Counted from the stretch's first letter, positions 8,095 to 17,341 are shown. The stretch is 64,000 bases of DNA from an uncultured Roseateles sp. (GCF_945956965.1 NZ_CAMFJS010000018.1:1-64000); one strand, 5' to 3'. Notes: a model not told the origin generated them from the letters alone. Program-made: numbers and translations.

Positions 8095-8735
8095 GCTTGG
8101 GCTTTCTTGGGGGTGGTGGGCTGATGGGCAAACACCAGCAGCAGATTATTGGCCGGCATGGCCTGGATCTCGCGCAACTTAAGCCTGGCTGCCAGCGCTT
8201 CGGCCTTGACCGCATCGAGTTGTCGCAGGCCCCAGCGAGCATCGCGTGCACGCAGATCGGCGTCGAAGGCCAGATTGCTGGGCGCGGTGTCTTGATCACT
8301 GCGGATGAAGGGGCCGTAGATCACCAGCAAGCCGCCCGGTTTCAAGTGGCGGCCAGCGCCTTGCATCAAGCCTTGGCAACTGGCCCAAGGCGAGATGTGC
8401 AGCATATTGGCGCAGTACAGCAAGTCCAGGCTTTGGTGGCTGGCGGGCAGCGCCCAATCGGGCTGGCAGACATCCAGCTGCAGCGGCGGTAAAGCAGTGG
8501 GATTCCAGGCGGCGATGGAGGCCAAGGCTTGGGCGTCGGGGTCGGAAGCCTGCCAGTGCCAGCCCGGCAGCAAGGCACTGAAGTGGGCCGCATGTTGGCC
8601 GCTGCCGCTGGCGATTTCCAGCGCCAGACCGGTGGGCGGCAGCAGGCGCAGCAGCGCTTGGCCAATCGGCATTTGATTGCGCTCGGCGGCCGGGGAATGG
8701 CGGGCCGCGGGGTGCGCAGGGATGGGCAGGGTCAT
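8091..8735 (-). CDS. DUF938 family SAM-dependent methyltransferase
   Basis: The 214-residue protein is of the DUF938 type: motif I is LEIASGSGQHAAHFS (about 38-52), followed by WQASDPDAQALASI, and the later ANMLHISPW segment diagnostic of the family. A Rossmann-fold methyltransferase is expected; the substrate is unknown. Three bases separate it from the pseudouridine synthase gene upstream and it overlaps the SDR gene downstream, so the three form one translational unit. Confidence 0.88.
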   Translation of the reverse strand: MTLPIPAHPAARHSPAAERNQMPIGQALLRLLPPTGLALEIASGSGQHAAHFSALLPGWHWQASDPDAQALASIAAWNPTALPPLQLDVCQPDWALPASHQSLDLLYCANMLHISPWASCQGLMQGAGRHLKPGGLLVIYGPFIRSDQDTAPSNLAFDADLRARDARWGLRQLDAVKAEALAARLKLREIQAMPANNLLLVFAHQPTTPKKAQA

Positions 8736-8738
8736 GAT

Positions 8739-9338
8739 TCAGAACTCCGGTGGGCAGTCAAAGTGCAGGCCCAGTTCGGGCAGGCTCAGTGAGCAGGCAT
8801 GTAAACACATCGCGCCGCCTGTGGCTTGGCCATACAGGCTGTCGCCGAGGATGGGGTGGCCCAGGGCCAGCATATGTACTCGTAACTGATGGGTGCGACC
8901 GGTGACGGGCTCGAGCTCGACCCGGCTGTGCGTGTCGCTGGCACTCAGCACCCGGTAGCGGGTCAGCGATGGCTTGCCGATCTCGAAATCGATCTTCTGG
9001 CGCGGGCGGTTGGGCCAGTCGGTCAGCAAGGGCAGATTGACCTCCCGCCAGTCGGGCGCAGGGTCCAGGCGGCCCGTGACCAGGGCGATGTAGCGTTTGT
9101 GCACCTTGCGGGCGGCGAAGTCCATGCTCAGGCGGCGCTGCATCTCGGTGCCGCGTGCCATCAGCAAGAGGCCTGAAGTGGCCATGTCCAGCCGGTGCAC
9201 GATCAAGGCATCGGCGAACTGTGCCTGTGCGCGGTGGATGGCGCAGTCCTGCTTGTCCTCACCCCGGCCGGGCACCGACAGCAGGCCGCTGGGTTTGTTG
9301 ACCAGCAGCAGTTGTTCGTTGACGAAAAGAATCTGCAA
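8739..9338 (-). CDS. rluA: RluA family pseudouridine synthase
   Basis: The enzyme isomerises uridine in RNA; RluA itself modifies 23S U746 and tRNA U32. The 199-residue protein has LLLVNKPSGLLSVPGRG at the start, the catalytic HRLDMATSGLL motif with Asp at about residue 51, and the GRTHQLRVHMLALGHPILGD block. There is no S4 domain, which fits RluA rather than RluC/RluD. The apparent start is TTG with no better ATG nearby. The exact target site is inferred from length and architecture. Confidence 0.85.
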   Translation of the reverse strand: MQILFVNEQLLLVNKPSGLLSVPGRGEDKQDCAIHRAQAQFADALIVHRLDMATSGLLLMARGTEMQRRLSMDFAARKVHKRYIALVTGRLDPAPDWREVNLPLLTDWPNRPRQKIDFEIGKPSLTRYRVLSASDTHSRVELEPVTGRTHQLRVHMLALGHPILGDSLYGQATGGAMCLHACSLSLPELGLHFDCPPEF

Positions 9339-9369
9339 TTGAGAGCTGCTCAGAACCGCTTAGAGCTGT

Positions 9370-9852
9370 TTAGAACCGGTCTATCCAACCGGACTGCAGC
9401 GCCGACTGCGGGTTGGAACCCGCCGCGCGAACCGCTGCCAGCGCCTGATCCGTACTGAGGCCCAGATGCTTGAGCGTGCACGCGGCCACCGTGCCGGTGC
9501 GGCCCATGCCGGCCGCGCAATGCAGCAAGACCTGCTCGCCCAGGCGCAGGCTGTGGGCGATTTGCTCCACACCTTGGGTGAATGCGGCCGGGTCGGCGCC
9601 CAGGCCGAAATCGCGCATCGGCAGGTGTTGCCAGCGAAAGGGCAGGCGGCCCTCAGCAATGGCCTTGTGATAGCTGGGCGAAAGCTGCGCCACTTCTTCC
9701 AAGGGATTCAGGCAGACCACCAGATTGAGCTGGCGCAGCCGGGCCTCATCCAGAAAAGCCCCCCAGGACTCCAGCCGACCGGGCATGGACTGCAACCAGA
9801 GTTGTCCGCTCACGGTCAGGGCGGGGGCAAGGGCGACGCTGCGAAATGGCAT
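9370..9852 (-). CDS. Dual-specificity/tyrosine protein phosphatase
   Basis: The 160-residue protein carries the Cys-based phosphatase loop HCAAGMGRTGT, with catalytic Cys112 and phosphate-binding Arg118. The likely general acid is Asp81 in MRDFGLGAD. The size fits small dual-specificity phosphatases of the PTEN/PTPMT1-like set, which in bacteria may act on proteins or on phosphoinositide-like lipids. It lies 81 bases after a VTT membrane protein and downstream of a phospholipase and an NRPS, so a lipid-related substrate is possible but unproven. Confidence 0.82.
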   Translation of the reverse strand: MPFRSVALAPALTVSGQLWLQSMPGRLESWGAFLDEARLRQLNLVVCLNPLEEVAQLSPSYHKAIAEGRLPFRWQHLPMRDFGLGADPAAFTQGVEQIAHSLRLGEQVLLHCAAGMGRTGTVAACTLKHLGLSTDQALAAVRAAGSNPQSALQSGWIDRF

Positions 9853-9933
9853 GGCAATGAATCTGAGGCGAGGCGGGTCAAAGGGTGGATCAGAGAATCA
9901 AGCGCCGCATTGTGCCTGCGGCTCATGCCTTGC

Positions 9934-10632
9934 TTAACGCGGCTCTTGGCTTTGGCGCTTCATCCAGCGCCGCACCAGCGTCATGGCCCCGCCCAGCAGC
10001 AACAAGGCCCCGGCCAGCAAGGCCCAGGTCAGCGGGCCAGGGTGTTGGATGGCCTGCAGAATGGTGTCCAGAAAGAAGGCCATCACCAGGGTAGAAGGCA
10101 GGATGCCGATCAAGGTGCCTAGCAGCATGTCGCTCAGGCGGATATGGGTGGCGCCGGCCACCATATTCACCACCGCGAAGGGCGCCACGGGCAGCAAGCG
10201 CAAGGTGATGACGGCCAGCAAGCCGCGCTCGCCCAGGCTTTGGCTGAGTTGCTGCACGCGTGGCCCGGCCAAGCGGCACAGCGCCTCATGGCCCAGCAGG
10301 CTGCCGGCGCCGTGGCTCAGCGCCGCCCCGATCAAGGCGCCGGCCACACTGGCCAGAGCGCCTTGCAGCGGTCCCAGCGCGGCAATCATCAGCAAGGTCA
10401 GCAAGCTCAGCGGCACGGCCAAGCTCACGGCCAGCGAAAAGAAGGCAATCGTCAGCAGCGGGCCCATGGATTGACCGCGTGCTTGCAACTGAGCCAGCAG
10501 CTTGGCCGGATCGAGGGCTTCGCGTAGCGGCGTGCTGCTCCAGGCCAGTGCCAGGCCCAGCAAGGCCAGCAGGCACAGGCCGAGCAGAATCAGCCGGCGC
10601 TGCAAGCGCCGTTTGTGCATCAAGGGGCTCAT
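9934..10632 (-). CDS. TVP38/TMEM64 (VTT) family membrane protein
   Basis: The 232-residue protein has an N-terminal helix after a basic cluster (HKRRLQRRLILLG) and a VTT core: hydrophobic segments near residues 58-80, 85-110, 140-165 and 195-220, with the Gly-rich GPLQGALASVAGALIGAAL stretch. VTT proteins (DedA relatives) are linked to lipid scramblase or transporter activity. Its ATG overlaps the NRPS stop by four bases, indicating coupled synthesis with the NRPS. Confidence 0.85.
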   Translation of the reverse strand: MSPLMHKRRLQRRLILLGLCLLALLGLALAWSSTPLREALDPAKLLAQLQARGQSMGPLLTIAFFSLAVSLAVPLSLLTLLMIAALGPLQGALASVAGALIGAALSHGAGSLLGHEALCRLAGPRVQQLSQSLGERGLLAVITLRLLPVAPFAVVNMVAGATHIRLSDMLLGTLIGILPSTLVMAFFLDTILQAIQHPGPLTWALLAGALLLLGGAMTLVRRWMKRQSQEPR

Positions 10633-13600
10633 GCGGGCAGGCCTGAGGGGAGGGTGGGGTTGCTGGCATCGTTCATCAGACCCACATTGTTGGCCTCGTC
10701 GGCTTTGTCGTCGCTGCCCTCCAGCGCTTCGCAGGCCTGCAGAAAGTCTCGCAACTCATGCGCCAGTTGGTCCACATGCTGGGGCTCGAAAATGGAGCCG
10801 TGCAAGCCGCTGACTTCACGCGTCACCATGCTCTTGGGCATGAGGCGTTGCCAAGGCTTGAAGAGCAGGCGGTTCCAGCTGGCGAGGCCGGTGGACTTGA
10901 TCAGCAACACGGGCCCGTCGAAGGCGGCGCAGCGGTAGCCGCGCAGGGCCAGCACCTGGCTGATCAGGCCGGGGTCGCTGAACATGGCGCCCAAGCGGCG
11001 GCCGTTCATGCTGAGATCCTGGACATGCAGTTTTTGCACCAGCCAGCCCAGCGTGCGCCAGGAGCCGGCGCCGCCAAACATGGCGTCGGGGTGGATGGAG
11101 TCGAGCAGGATCAGGCCACGCACCGCATGGCCGCGCCGAGCCAGCTCATTGGCGGTTTCGATGGCGGTGATGCCGCCCACCGAGAAGCCGGCCAACCAGC
11201 CGGGCGGGTTGTTCTGGGCCAGGATGCTGTCGGCATAGAGGCTGGCGAACTCCGCCATGGTGGCCGGCGCCGGGTCCAGCGGCGCTTGCAGCATGAAGAG
11301 ATTGACCTCGCCCTTGAGGGCCGTGGCCAGGTTTTGCAAACGCATCACATCACCGTGGCCGGAGGAGGCTAGATAGAGCGGGGCGGCACCGGGGCTGTAG
11401 TTCATGGCGCGCAGGATACCGGGCCGAGCTTGCGGTTTTGTGAGCGTTTGGGCCAGTTGGGCGATGGTGGGGTTGTCGGTGATCAACTGCAGCGGCAATC
11501 GGCGGCCTAAGTACTGCTCCATCGCATCCAGAATGCTCAGGGCGGCGAGGGAGTCGCCGCCCAGGTCGAAGAAGTTGTCATGCAGGCCGACCAGCGGCAG
11601 GACGCCTTCGGCTGCCTCTGCGGCGGAGGCCAGGGGCTTGGTAGACGGCGTGCGCAGGGCCATCGTCCATTGCTTTTGCAGCTCACGCTCCAGCTCGCTA
11701 TTGGCTTCGCGATGTTCGGGTTTGCCGCCGGCCAGCTGTGGCGAGGGCAAGGCTTTGTGATCGATCTTGCCATTGCTGCTCAGCGGCAACTCCGCCATCA
11801 AGGTGAAGCTGCTCGGGCGCATGTAGTCGGGCAGTCGGGCGCGCAGGCCGGCTTGGACTTCTGGCAGGCTCAGCGGCAATTCCAGGGCCAGCCAGGCGTG
11901 TAGCAAGGCCTTGCCTTCATGGTCAATTTTCTGCACCACTGCTTGCTTGACGCCGGGCACGGCGCAGCAGGCGGCCTCCACATCACCGAGTTCAATGCGG
12001 TAGCCGCGCAGCTTGATCTGGCGGTCATTGCGGCCGCTGAAGTGCAGATTGCCCAGGGTGTCCAGCCAGCCGCGGTCGCCGCTGCGGTACATGCGTGGCG
12101 CTGGCTCGCTGGCTTCCACAAAAGGGTCGGGCAAAAAAGCTTGTGCGTTCAGGTCGGGGCGGCCCAGGTAGCCGCGCGCCACCGCTTTGCCGCCAATGAA
12201 AATATCGCCCGGCACGCCGAAGGGCTGGGGCGCCAGATTGGCGTCGAGCACGTAGATGCGGGTGTCGTCGATGGGGCGGCCGATCGGGATATCGCTGCTG
12301 GGCGCCAGTGTTGGCGCGCCAGGCGGGGTGTTGAGATCGGCATTCGCCTCCTGGCTGCCCTGACACAGCCAGGCGGTGGCGAAGATGGCGGTTTCGGTGG
12401 GGCCGTAGACGTTGTAGAGCTGCACACCGGTTTCATCGACAAAGCGCTGCGCCAACTCGGGCGCCAGCACCTCGCCGCCGCTGCAGGCCACGCGCAGCTT
12501 GAGCGGCTTGCTCTTGCTGCGCCAGCCGGCCAGCAGGCCATTCAGCGTGGTCGGTACAAAGGCACTGAAAGTGGCCTCATGCTTGAGGATAAAGGCCGCC
12601 AGCTTTTGCGGGTGCAGCCGGCCCGGGGGCGGCAGGGCAATGCTGGCACCCTGGGTCAGCGGCAGCAGGAGTTCGATCAGCGCCGGGTCAAAGCCCAGCT
12701 GCGTGCCCTGAGCCGAGCGGTCGCTGGCATTGATGGCCCAGGCGCGCGACAACCAAGCCAAGCGGCGCGACAAGGTGTCGTGCTCAATCATCACTCCCTT
12801 GGGCCTGCCGGTGGAGCCGGAGGTGAAGAGCACATAGGCCAGATCCTCCGGCCTGGCCTTGGCCCAGGTCCACAAAGATTCGGCGTGCACGGCCTCGGCT
12901 GGCTCGGGCGCGGGGATGGGCTCGCTCAGCTTGGGGATGCGCAGGCAGCGTGAATGCAGGGGCGGCAACTCGGCCGATAAGTGGCTGTCCACCAACAAGG
13001 CCACGGCCTCGCTGTCGAGCAAGATGCTGGCCAAGCGGGCGTGCGGCAACTGTGGGTCTAGCGGCAAAAAGGCCGCGCCGGCCCGGCCTATGGCCAGCAA
13101 GGCCACCACCATTTCGGGGGAGCGCTCGGCCGCCAGGGCCACCACCTTGTTGCGGGTGGCGCCGAGCTGGCGCAGTTGCCCGGCCAAGGACTCGACCCGG
13201 CGCGCCAGCGCGGAATAGCTCAGCTGGCAGGTAGTTCCTTCCTGGCCCTCGCTTTGCTCCCAGATCAGCGCGCAGGCCTCGGGGCGCAGGGCGGCCTGGT
13301 GCTCGAACAGGTCGATATAGGGCTGCGGCGCATCGAGCTGGGCCAGGTCCTTGTGCAAGCCTTCCAGCAGCGCCCAGCGCTCTTCGGCCGGCACGATCTC
13401 AAACTGGCTCAGGCGGTCGCGCGGCTCTTGCACCAAGGCTTGCGCCAAGTGCCAGATGCGCCGGCCCAGCATGGCGGTCTCGGCGGCACTGAAGGCCAGG
13501 CTGCTGCTCTCCAACACCATCTCGGTGTCGGCCGTGCCGGCGAATTCACACACCGTCACGGCCAGCGGGTAACGCGCCAGGCCGGCGAAGAGTTGGCGCG

Positions 13601-14888
13601 AGTCCTGCAGCTCCGCCGCGCCGAACTCAAGGGCATAGTCTTGCCGCTCGAAGGACAAGAGCACGTCCAGCAAGCTGTCGCGTCCCTCCCGCATCAGCTG
13701 CAGTTGGTGGCTTAAATCACTCAGCGGATAGCGCGGATGGCGCAGCGCGCCTTGCACTTGCTGGGCCACATGGGCGAGCAACTCGGCGGCGCTGCTGTGT
13801 GGATCAAGCTGGATCTTGATGGCCAGAATGCCCACAAACATGCCCGGCGTCTGGCGAAAGCGCCGGCCCGAGCGGTTCAGGCTGGGCACACCGATGAGCA
13901 CCGACTGACGCTCCTGAATGCGCGCGAAGTACAGCGCCAGGGCGGCCAGAAAACAGGTGAAGGGTGTCGCCCCCAGGGCCAGCGCGGCATTGTTCAGCGC
14001 CGCATAGTCGGCCTGCTCCAACTGCTGGGTCACGATATGGGCGGGAGGGAGTGACTTTGCTGTGCTGATGGGCGCGGGCCCGCCATCAGGCTCGGCGGCC
14101 AGGCGCCGGCGTGGCTCGATCAGCGGCTTGGGTAACTCCTGCAGTTGCTGGCGCCAGTAGTTGGCGTCACGCTCGAAGAGGGCGGAGGCTTGGTATTGGG
14201 TGGACTCTTCGATGAAGTCGAGGTAGCTGGCCTTGCTTGCAGGTGATGCCGATGGGGCGGCTGGGCCGGCGGTTTGGGCTTGGGCTTGAATTTGGCCCTG
14301 GTCGGCGGCCTCGTGCTGCTGCAGCAGTTGATGCAGCTCGGTGAAGGAATCGCCGGGCCCGGGGTTCTGGCCCAAGGCCTGGTAGATCTCGGCCCACTCG
14401 CGCATCACTTGCGTGGTGCCCCAGCCGTCCATCACCAGATGGTGGAATTGAATTGTCAGGCCGTGCAACTCATCACCGGCGCGCAGCAGGGCAAAGCGCC
14501 AGGGTGGCTGGCCGCCCAGCACAAAGGGCTCGCGGATGCGGGCATGCCACCAATCGCGCATGGCATTCTTGGCGGCGCCTGAGTCCATCGTCTGGCCGTG
14601 GGTGATGTCCACCACTTCCAGCCGGGGCTCGAAAAAGGGCAGCAACTGCTGCGATCCGTCGGCCAGTGGGGCCAGGCGCAGGGCATCGCAGCGGTTCACC
14701 AGCAGGCGCAGGGCCTGCTCAAAGCGCGGCAGATCCAAGTGGCCGACCAGGAATGCGCCCCCGCCGATATTGAGGTGGGCGCTGCCCGGCCAGGCCCGTT
14801 GATCCAGCCAGACCTCGCGCTGGCTCAGCGAGAGCGGCAGGGTCAGGGGCTGGGGGGCGTTCAGTGGCCGGTCTGGTGATGATCCCAT
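10629..14888 (-). CDS. Single-module non-ribosomal peptide synthetase (C-A-T-TE)
   Basis: This 1419-residue protein holds one complete terminal NRPS module. The condensation domain begins at LPLSLSQREVW and has the catalytic HHLVMDG at residues 149-155. The adenylation domain shows FTSGSTGRPKG (about 685), NVYGPTETAIF, YRSGDRGWL, RNDRQIKLRGYRIELGD and the A10 lysine in SSNGKIDHKAL. The carrier domain has the phosphopantetheine Ser in FFDLGGDSLAAL (about 1112) and the thioesterase has AGFSVGGITA (about 1235). Hand-mapped specificity residues read D-P-I-A-C-G-V-I-F-K, which I do not recognise. The ATG overlaps the patatin gene by 28 bases. An acylated or capped single amino acid product is inferred. 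It needs a phosphopantetheinyl transferase encoded elsewhere. Confidence 0.93.
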   Translation of the reverse strand: MGSSPDRPLNAPQPLTLPLSLSQREVWLDQRAWPGSAHLNIGGGAFLVGHLDLPRFEQALRLLVNRCDALRLAPLADGSQQLLPFFEPRLEVVDITHGQTMDSGAAKNAMRDWWHARIREPFVLGGQPPWRFALLRAGDELHGLTIQFHHLVMDGWGTTQVMREWAEIYQALGQNPGPGDSFTELHQLLQQHEAADQGQIQAQAQTAGPAAPSASPASKASYLDFIEESTQYQASALFERDANYWRQQLQELPKPLIEPRRRLAAEPDGGPAPISTAKSLPPAHIVTQQLEQADYAALNNAALALGATPFTCFLAALALYFARIQERQSVLIGVPSLNRSGRRFRQTPGMFVGILAIKIQLDPHSSAAELLAHVAQQVQGALRHPRYPLSDLSHQLQLMREGRDSLLDVLLSFERQDYALEFGAAELQDSRQLFAGLARYPLAVTVCEFAGTADTEMVLESSSLAFSAAETAMLGRRIWHLAQALVQEPRDRLSQFEIVPAEERWALLEGLHKDLAQLDAPQPYIDLFEHQAALRPEACALIWEQSEGQEGTTCQLSYSALARRVESLAGQLRQLGATRNKVVALAAERSPEMVVALLAIGRAGAAFLPLDPQLPHARLASILLDSEAVALLVDSHLSAELPPLHSRCLRIPKLSEPIPAPEPAEAVHAESLWTWAKARPEDLAYVLFTSGSTGRPKGVMIEHDTLSRRLAWLSRAWAINASDRSAQGTQLGFDPALIELLLPLTQGASIALPPPGRLHPQKLAAFILKHEATFSAFVPTTLNGLLAGWRSKSKPLKLRVACSGGEVLAPELAQRFVDETGVQLYNVYGPTETAIFATAWLCQGSQEANADLNTPPGAPTLAPSSDIPIGRPIDDTRIYVLDANLAPQPFGVPGDIFIGGKAVARGYLGRPDLNAQAFLPDPFVEASEPAPRMYRSGDRGWLDTLGNLHFSGRNDRQIKLRGYRIELGDVEAACCAVPGVKQAVVQKIDHEGKALLHAWLALELPLSLPEVQAGLRARLPDYMRPSSFTLMAELPLSSNGKIDHKALPSPQLAGGKPEHREANSELERELQKQWTMALRTPSTKPLASAAEAAEGVLPLVGLHDNFFDLGGDSLAALSILDAMEQYLGRRLPLQLITDNPTIAQLAQTLTKPQARPGILRAMNYSPGAAPLYLASSGHGDVMRLQNLATALKGEVNLFMLQAPLDPAPATMAEFASLYADSILAQNNPPGWLAGFSVGGITAIETANELARRGHAVRGLILLDSIHPDAMFGGAGSWRTLGWLVQKLHVQDLSMNGRRLGAMFSDPGLISQVLALRGYRCAAFDGPVLLIKSTGLASWNRLLFKPWQRLMPKSMVTREVSGLHGSIFEPQHVDQLAHELRDFLQACEALEGSDDKADEANNVGLMNDASNPTLPSGLPA

Positions 14889-16678
14889 TGACTGATTTTT
14901 TCCATGGCGTAGCGATAGCCAACTTCGGCAATATCGGCTCCCTTGGCATAGGCCATGAGGGAAAAATCGGCCACCGGTGGTTCCAGATAGTGGTCGGCCT
15001 GGGCGATGGTGCGAAAGCGCTGATTCAGGCCGCCGACATGGCCGGCGCTGTAGAGGATGTCGGCAATGCTGGGTGACAACGGCGCCTTGGCGGAGAGCAT
15101 GCGCTTGAGGGTGCTTCTCACCGTCAGGCGCTGCAAGCCGGGGTCGGCGCTGAGGTTCTCGCGCACATCCACATCGATGGCGATGATGCGGCCATTGCCA
15201 CGCCGCCGCTCCAGCGGCGTGCCCAGGCGCATGCGCATGGCTTGCACCGGCACATTTTCCAGAATCGCACCGTCCACCAGCAGCTGACCGTCCAGCAGCA
15301 CCGGCGGGAACAGGCCGGCGGGCGAATTGCTGGCCAGCACCGCGCGCCACAGCGGGCCCTGGTCTTGCACGGTGGTATTGCCCAGGGTGAGGTTGCAGGC
15401 GGCGGCGAAGTAGGGCCGCCACAGGCCTTCGATCAAGCGCTCGCCAAACATGCGCTTGAGGTCGCGCTCGACCCGGCGGCCGCCGACGATGGAGATCAAG
15501 GGCAGGGTGGGGCGCTCACCGCCGGCCGCGAATTTTTGGGTGTTGCGCAGGATCTCGGGGAGGCTCAAGTCGCAAGCCACCTGGGCCCCGATCAGTGCAC
15601 CCATGCTGTTGCCACCAATCAGGTCGACCGGAATATGGCATTCCTGCAAGGCCCGCAGCACGCCCAGGTGGGCAAAGCCCCGCGCGCCGCCGCCGCCCAG
15701 CACCAGGCCGACGGCGCGGCCGGTGAGAAAACGGGCCAGGCGTTCGGAGTCATCGCGCCGATCACGCCGCAGCGGGTAGATGCGCTCCAGGTCGCGGCCC
15801 TGGTGCCAAGGGGCGGGCGGCACCGGTTCTGCCTGATCGGCGGGGTGCAGCAGCACCAGATGGTGGCGTTTGAAGGCGTAGCCGGTCTCGCCCATCAGGC
15901 TTTGTTCCACCGCGGTCAGGGCGGGGGATTGATGGGCGGCGGAAACGTAGATCAGCTGGTCGGCCTGGCGCAGGGCGAAGCGGCTCCAGTCGCAATCGCG
16001 ATCCGGGGTTTCGTAGACGATGAACTCATGCTCATCTTCGAGCCGCGCCCAATCCTGGCCGGTGAACAGCTCGCCGTTGAGCAGCAGCTGCTGGCCATCC
16101 GAGCTTTGGCAGAGATGGGCGGTGCGGCCGAGCTTAGAAAGCGCCAGGCTCAGCTCCTGCGCCAGCGGCCCCACGCCGGGGTCGGCATGCAAGGGCACCA
16201 GGGCGAAGGTTTGCGCCAAGCCTTGAACGGCGACCGTGTCCGTGGCATTGCGCATGCGGTCGTAGACGGCCTTGAGGAAGACCTGGCTGAGTTCGAGCGG
16301 AAAACGCTGCAAGAGCTGCTCGTAAGCCTGCCGACTCAGCAGCGCCAGACGCGAGTCGCGTAGCGCCGTCACATGCTGGGCGCGTGGCTGCTGGAGAATC
16401 ATGCCCAGCTCGCCCACGCTCTGGCCGGGTTGAACCTGGTTGTAGAGCAGCACGCGACCGTCCCGGTCGCGGCGCCAAACCCGCAGGCCGCCACTGATGA
16501 CGAAGAGAATGCTGTCGGATTCGGCGCCTTCGCGGATCAGCTCTTCACCGCCATGCACCCGCAACTCGTCCATCACGCCCACCAGGGCTTGCAGCACGAT
16601 TTCGCTCAGCGAGCCAAAGACGGCGCTGGCACGCAGCACCTCAGCGACCCGAACGCGAAAACTCAGCGGATGCTCCAT
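14861..16678 (-). CDS. Cyclic-nucleotide-binding patatin-like phospholipase
   Basis: A 605-residue protein of the neuropathy-target-esterase type. Residues 15-135 form a cNMP-binding-like domain (GGEELIREGAESDSILFVISGG; VGELGMILQQPRAQHVTA). A middle region of about 150 residues is Rossmann-like. The patatin domain from about 325 has the oxyanion GLVLGGGGARGFAHLGVL, the nucleophile Ser in GGNSMGALIG and the dyad Asp in LLVDGAILENVP. It should hydrolyse phospholipid or lysophospholipid acyl esters. It is first in the patatin-NRPS-VTT unit; a stem-loop terminator precedes it. Confidence 0.92.
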   Translation of the reverse strand: MEHPLSFRVRVAEVLRASAVFGSLSEIVLQALVGVMDELRVHGGEELIREGAESDSILFVISGGLRVWRRDRDGRVLLYNQVQPGQSVGELGMILQQPRAQHVTALRDSRLALLSRQAYEQLLQRFPLELSQVFLKAVYDRMRNATDTVAVQGLAQTFALVPLHADPGVGPLAQELSLALSKLGRTAHLCQSSDGQQLLLNGELFTGQDWARLEDEHEFIVYETPDRDCDWSRFALRQADQLIYVSAAHQSPALTAVEQSLMGETGYAFKRHHLVLLHPADQAEPVPPAPWHQGRDLERIYPLRRDRRDDSERLARFLTGRAVGLVLGGGGARGFAHLGVLRALQECHIPVDLIGGNSMGALIGAQVACDLSLPEILRNTQKFAAGGERPTLPLISIVGGRRVERDLKRMFGERLIEGLWRPYFAAACNLTLGNTTVQDQGPLWRAVLASNSPAGLFPPVLLDGQLLVDGAILENVPVQAMRMRLGTPLERRRGNGRIIAIDVDVRENLSADPGLQRLTVRSTLKRMLSAKAPLSPSIADILYSAGHVGGLNQRFRTIAQADHYLEPPVADFSLMAYAKGADIAEVGYRYAMEKISQWDHHQTGH

Positions 16679-16710
16679 GCGCTGAGTCTAGGTCGGCAGC
16701 CTAGGCGGCG

Positions 16711-16765
16711 GCCAAATTAAATGGCGCCGAAAAGCAAGCCATTCAAGGCTTGCGAGTTCGGCGCC
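16711..16765 (-). terminator. Long stem-loop terminator
   Basis: An outer 9-bp perfect stem (GGCGCCGAA with TTCGGCGCC) encloses an inner 7-bp perfect stem (GCAAGCC with GGCTTGC) and a six-base loop. On the minus strand it is followed by ATTTAATTT. It lies just after the secreted 140-residue protein gene and before the patatin gene. Confidence 0.65.
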
Positions 16766-16781
16766 GTGCTCATGGGTGCTT

Positions 16782-17204
16782 TCAGTCGTGCAGCAAGGCG
16801 GTGCGCACCGCGTCCATGCTGTCGCTCAGCTTGGCTTTGGCCAGGGCCTTGCACTGCTCCAGCGTGGCATTGGCCTGCATGCCAAAGGTGGTGGCCGACT
16901 TGGCGGGCTTCAGCACCAAGCTATCGCCCTTGACGCCGCGGGGCAGCATGGTGGTGCGGGCGGTGACGATGCAGTTCTTGTCGGCATCAAAGCCGCCTTC
17001 CACGTCCGTGGCAAAAGCCCACTTCTTGACCGGGTAGAACTTGTAGAACTTGGCCGGGCCCTTGCTGGCCCAGATTTCTTGGGCGGCGGCCTTGTCCATC
17101 AAGATCGCGTTGGAGTTATCGACCAGCAGATAGCTTGGGTCTGCAGCAAAGGCTTGGGTGGCGCTCGTCAACAGCAGGGCGGCGAGCAGTCGAGAAACTT
17201 GCAT
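16782..17204 (-). CDS. Secreted hypothetical protein
   Basis: A 140-residue protein, family not recognised. The start giving MQVSRLLAALLLTSATQAFA places a clean signal peptide with cleavage before ADPS; a longer reading 14 codons upstream would bury the signal. The mature part has two cysteines (in KNCIVTAR and LEQCKALAK), which could form a disulfide, and is otherwise a mixed alpha/beta sequence. It stands alone between feoB and the patatin operon, with a strong stem-loop behind it. Confidence 0.68.
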   Translation of the reverse strand: MQVSRLLAALLLTSATQAFAADPSYLLVDNSNAILMDKAAAQEIWASKGPAKFYKFYPVKKWAFATDVEGGFDADKNCIVTARTTMLPRGVKGDSLVLKPAKSATTFGMQANATLEQCKALAKAKLSDSMDAVRTALLHD

Positions 17205-17341
17205 GGTGGTCTTTCCAAGAAACACGAAACGGGTTGATCGGGTCAAGATTTAGCTGGGCATTGTATGGACAGCTGTGCGCCGCTCAAGCCCTTGCTTGAG
17301 GCCTGTGGCCTCAGCGTATACACCTAGTTCCGCGCCCGGCG

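Noticed and set aside
11919-12953. Long open frames on the plus strand opposite the NRPS
   Set aside because: They are antisense to conserved adenylation motifs and show Gly/Ala/Gln-rich composition typical of shadow frames in GC-rich DNA.
14889-15422. Possible 178-residue N-terminal extension of the NRPS
   Set aside because: The frame stays open upstream but lies on the same strand inside the patatin gene, has no domain similarity, and the condensation domain starts right after the ATG at 14888.
17297-17313. Terminator after feoB
   Set aside because: TGAGGCC/GGCCTCA is a 7-bp stem with a 3-base loop and lacks a T-tract on both strands.
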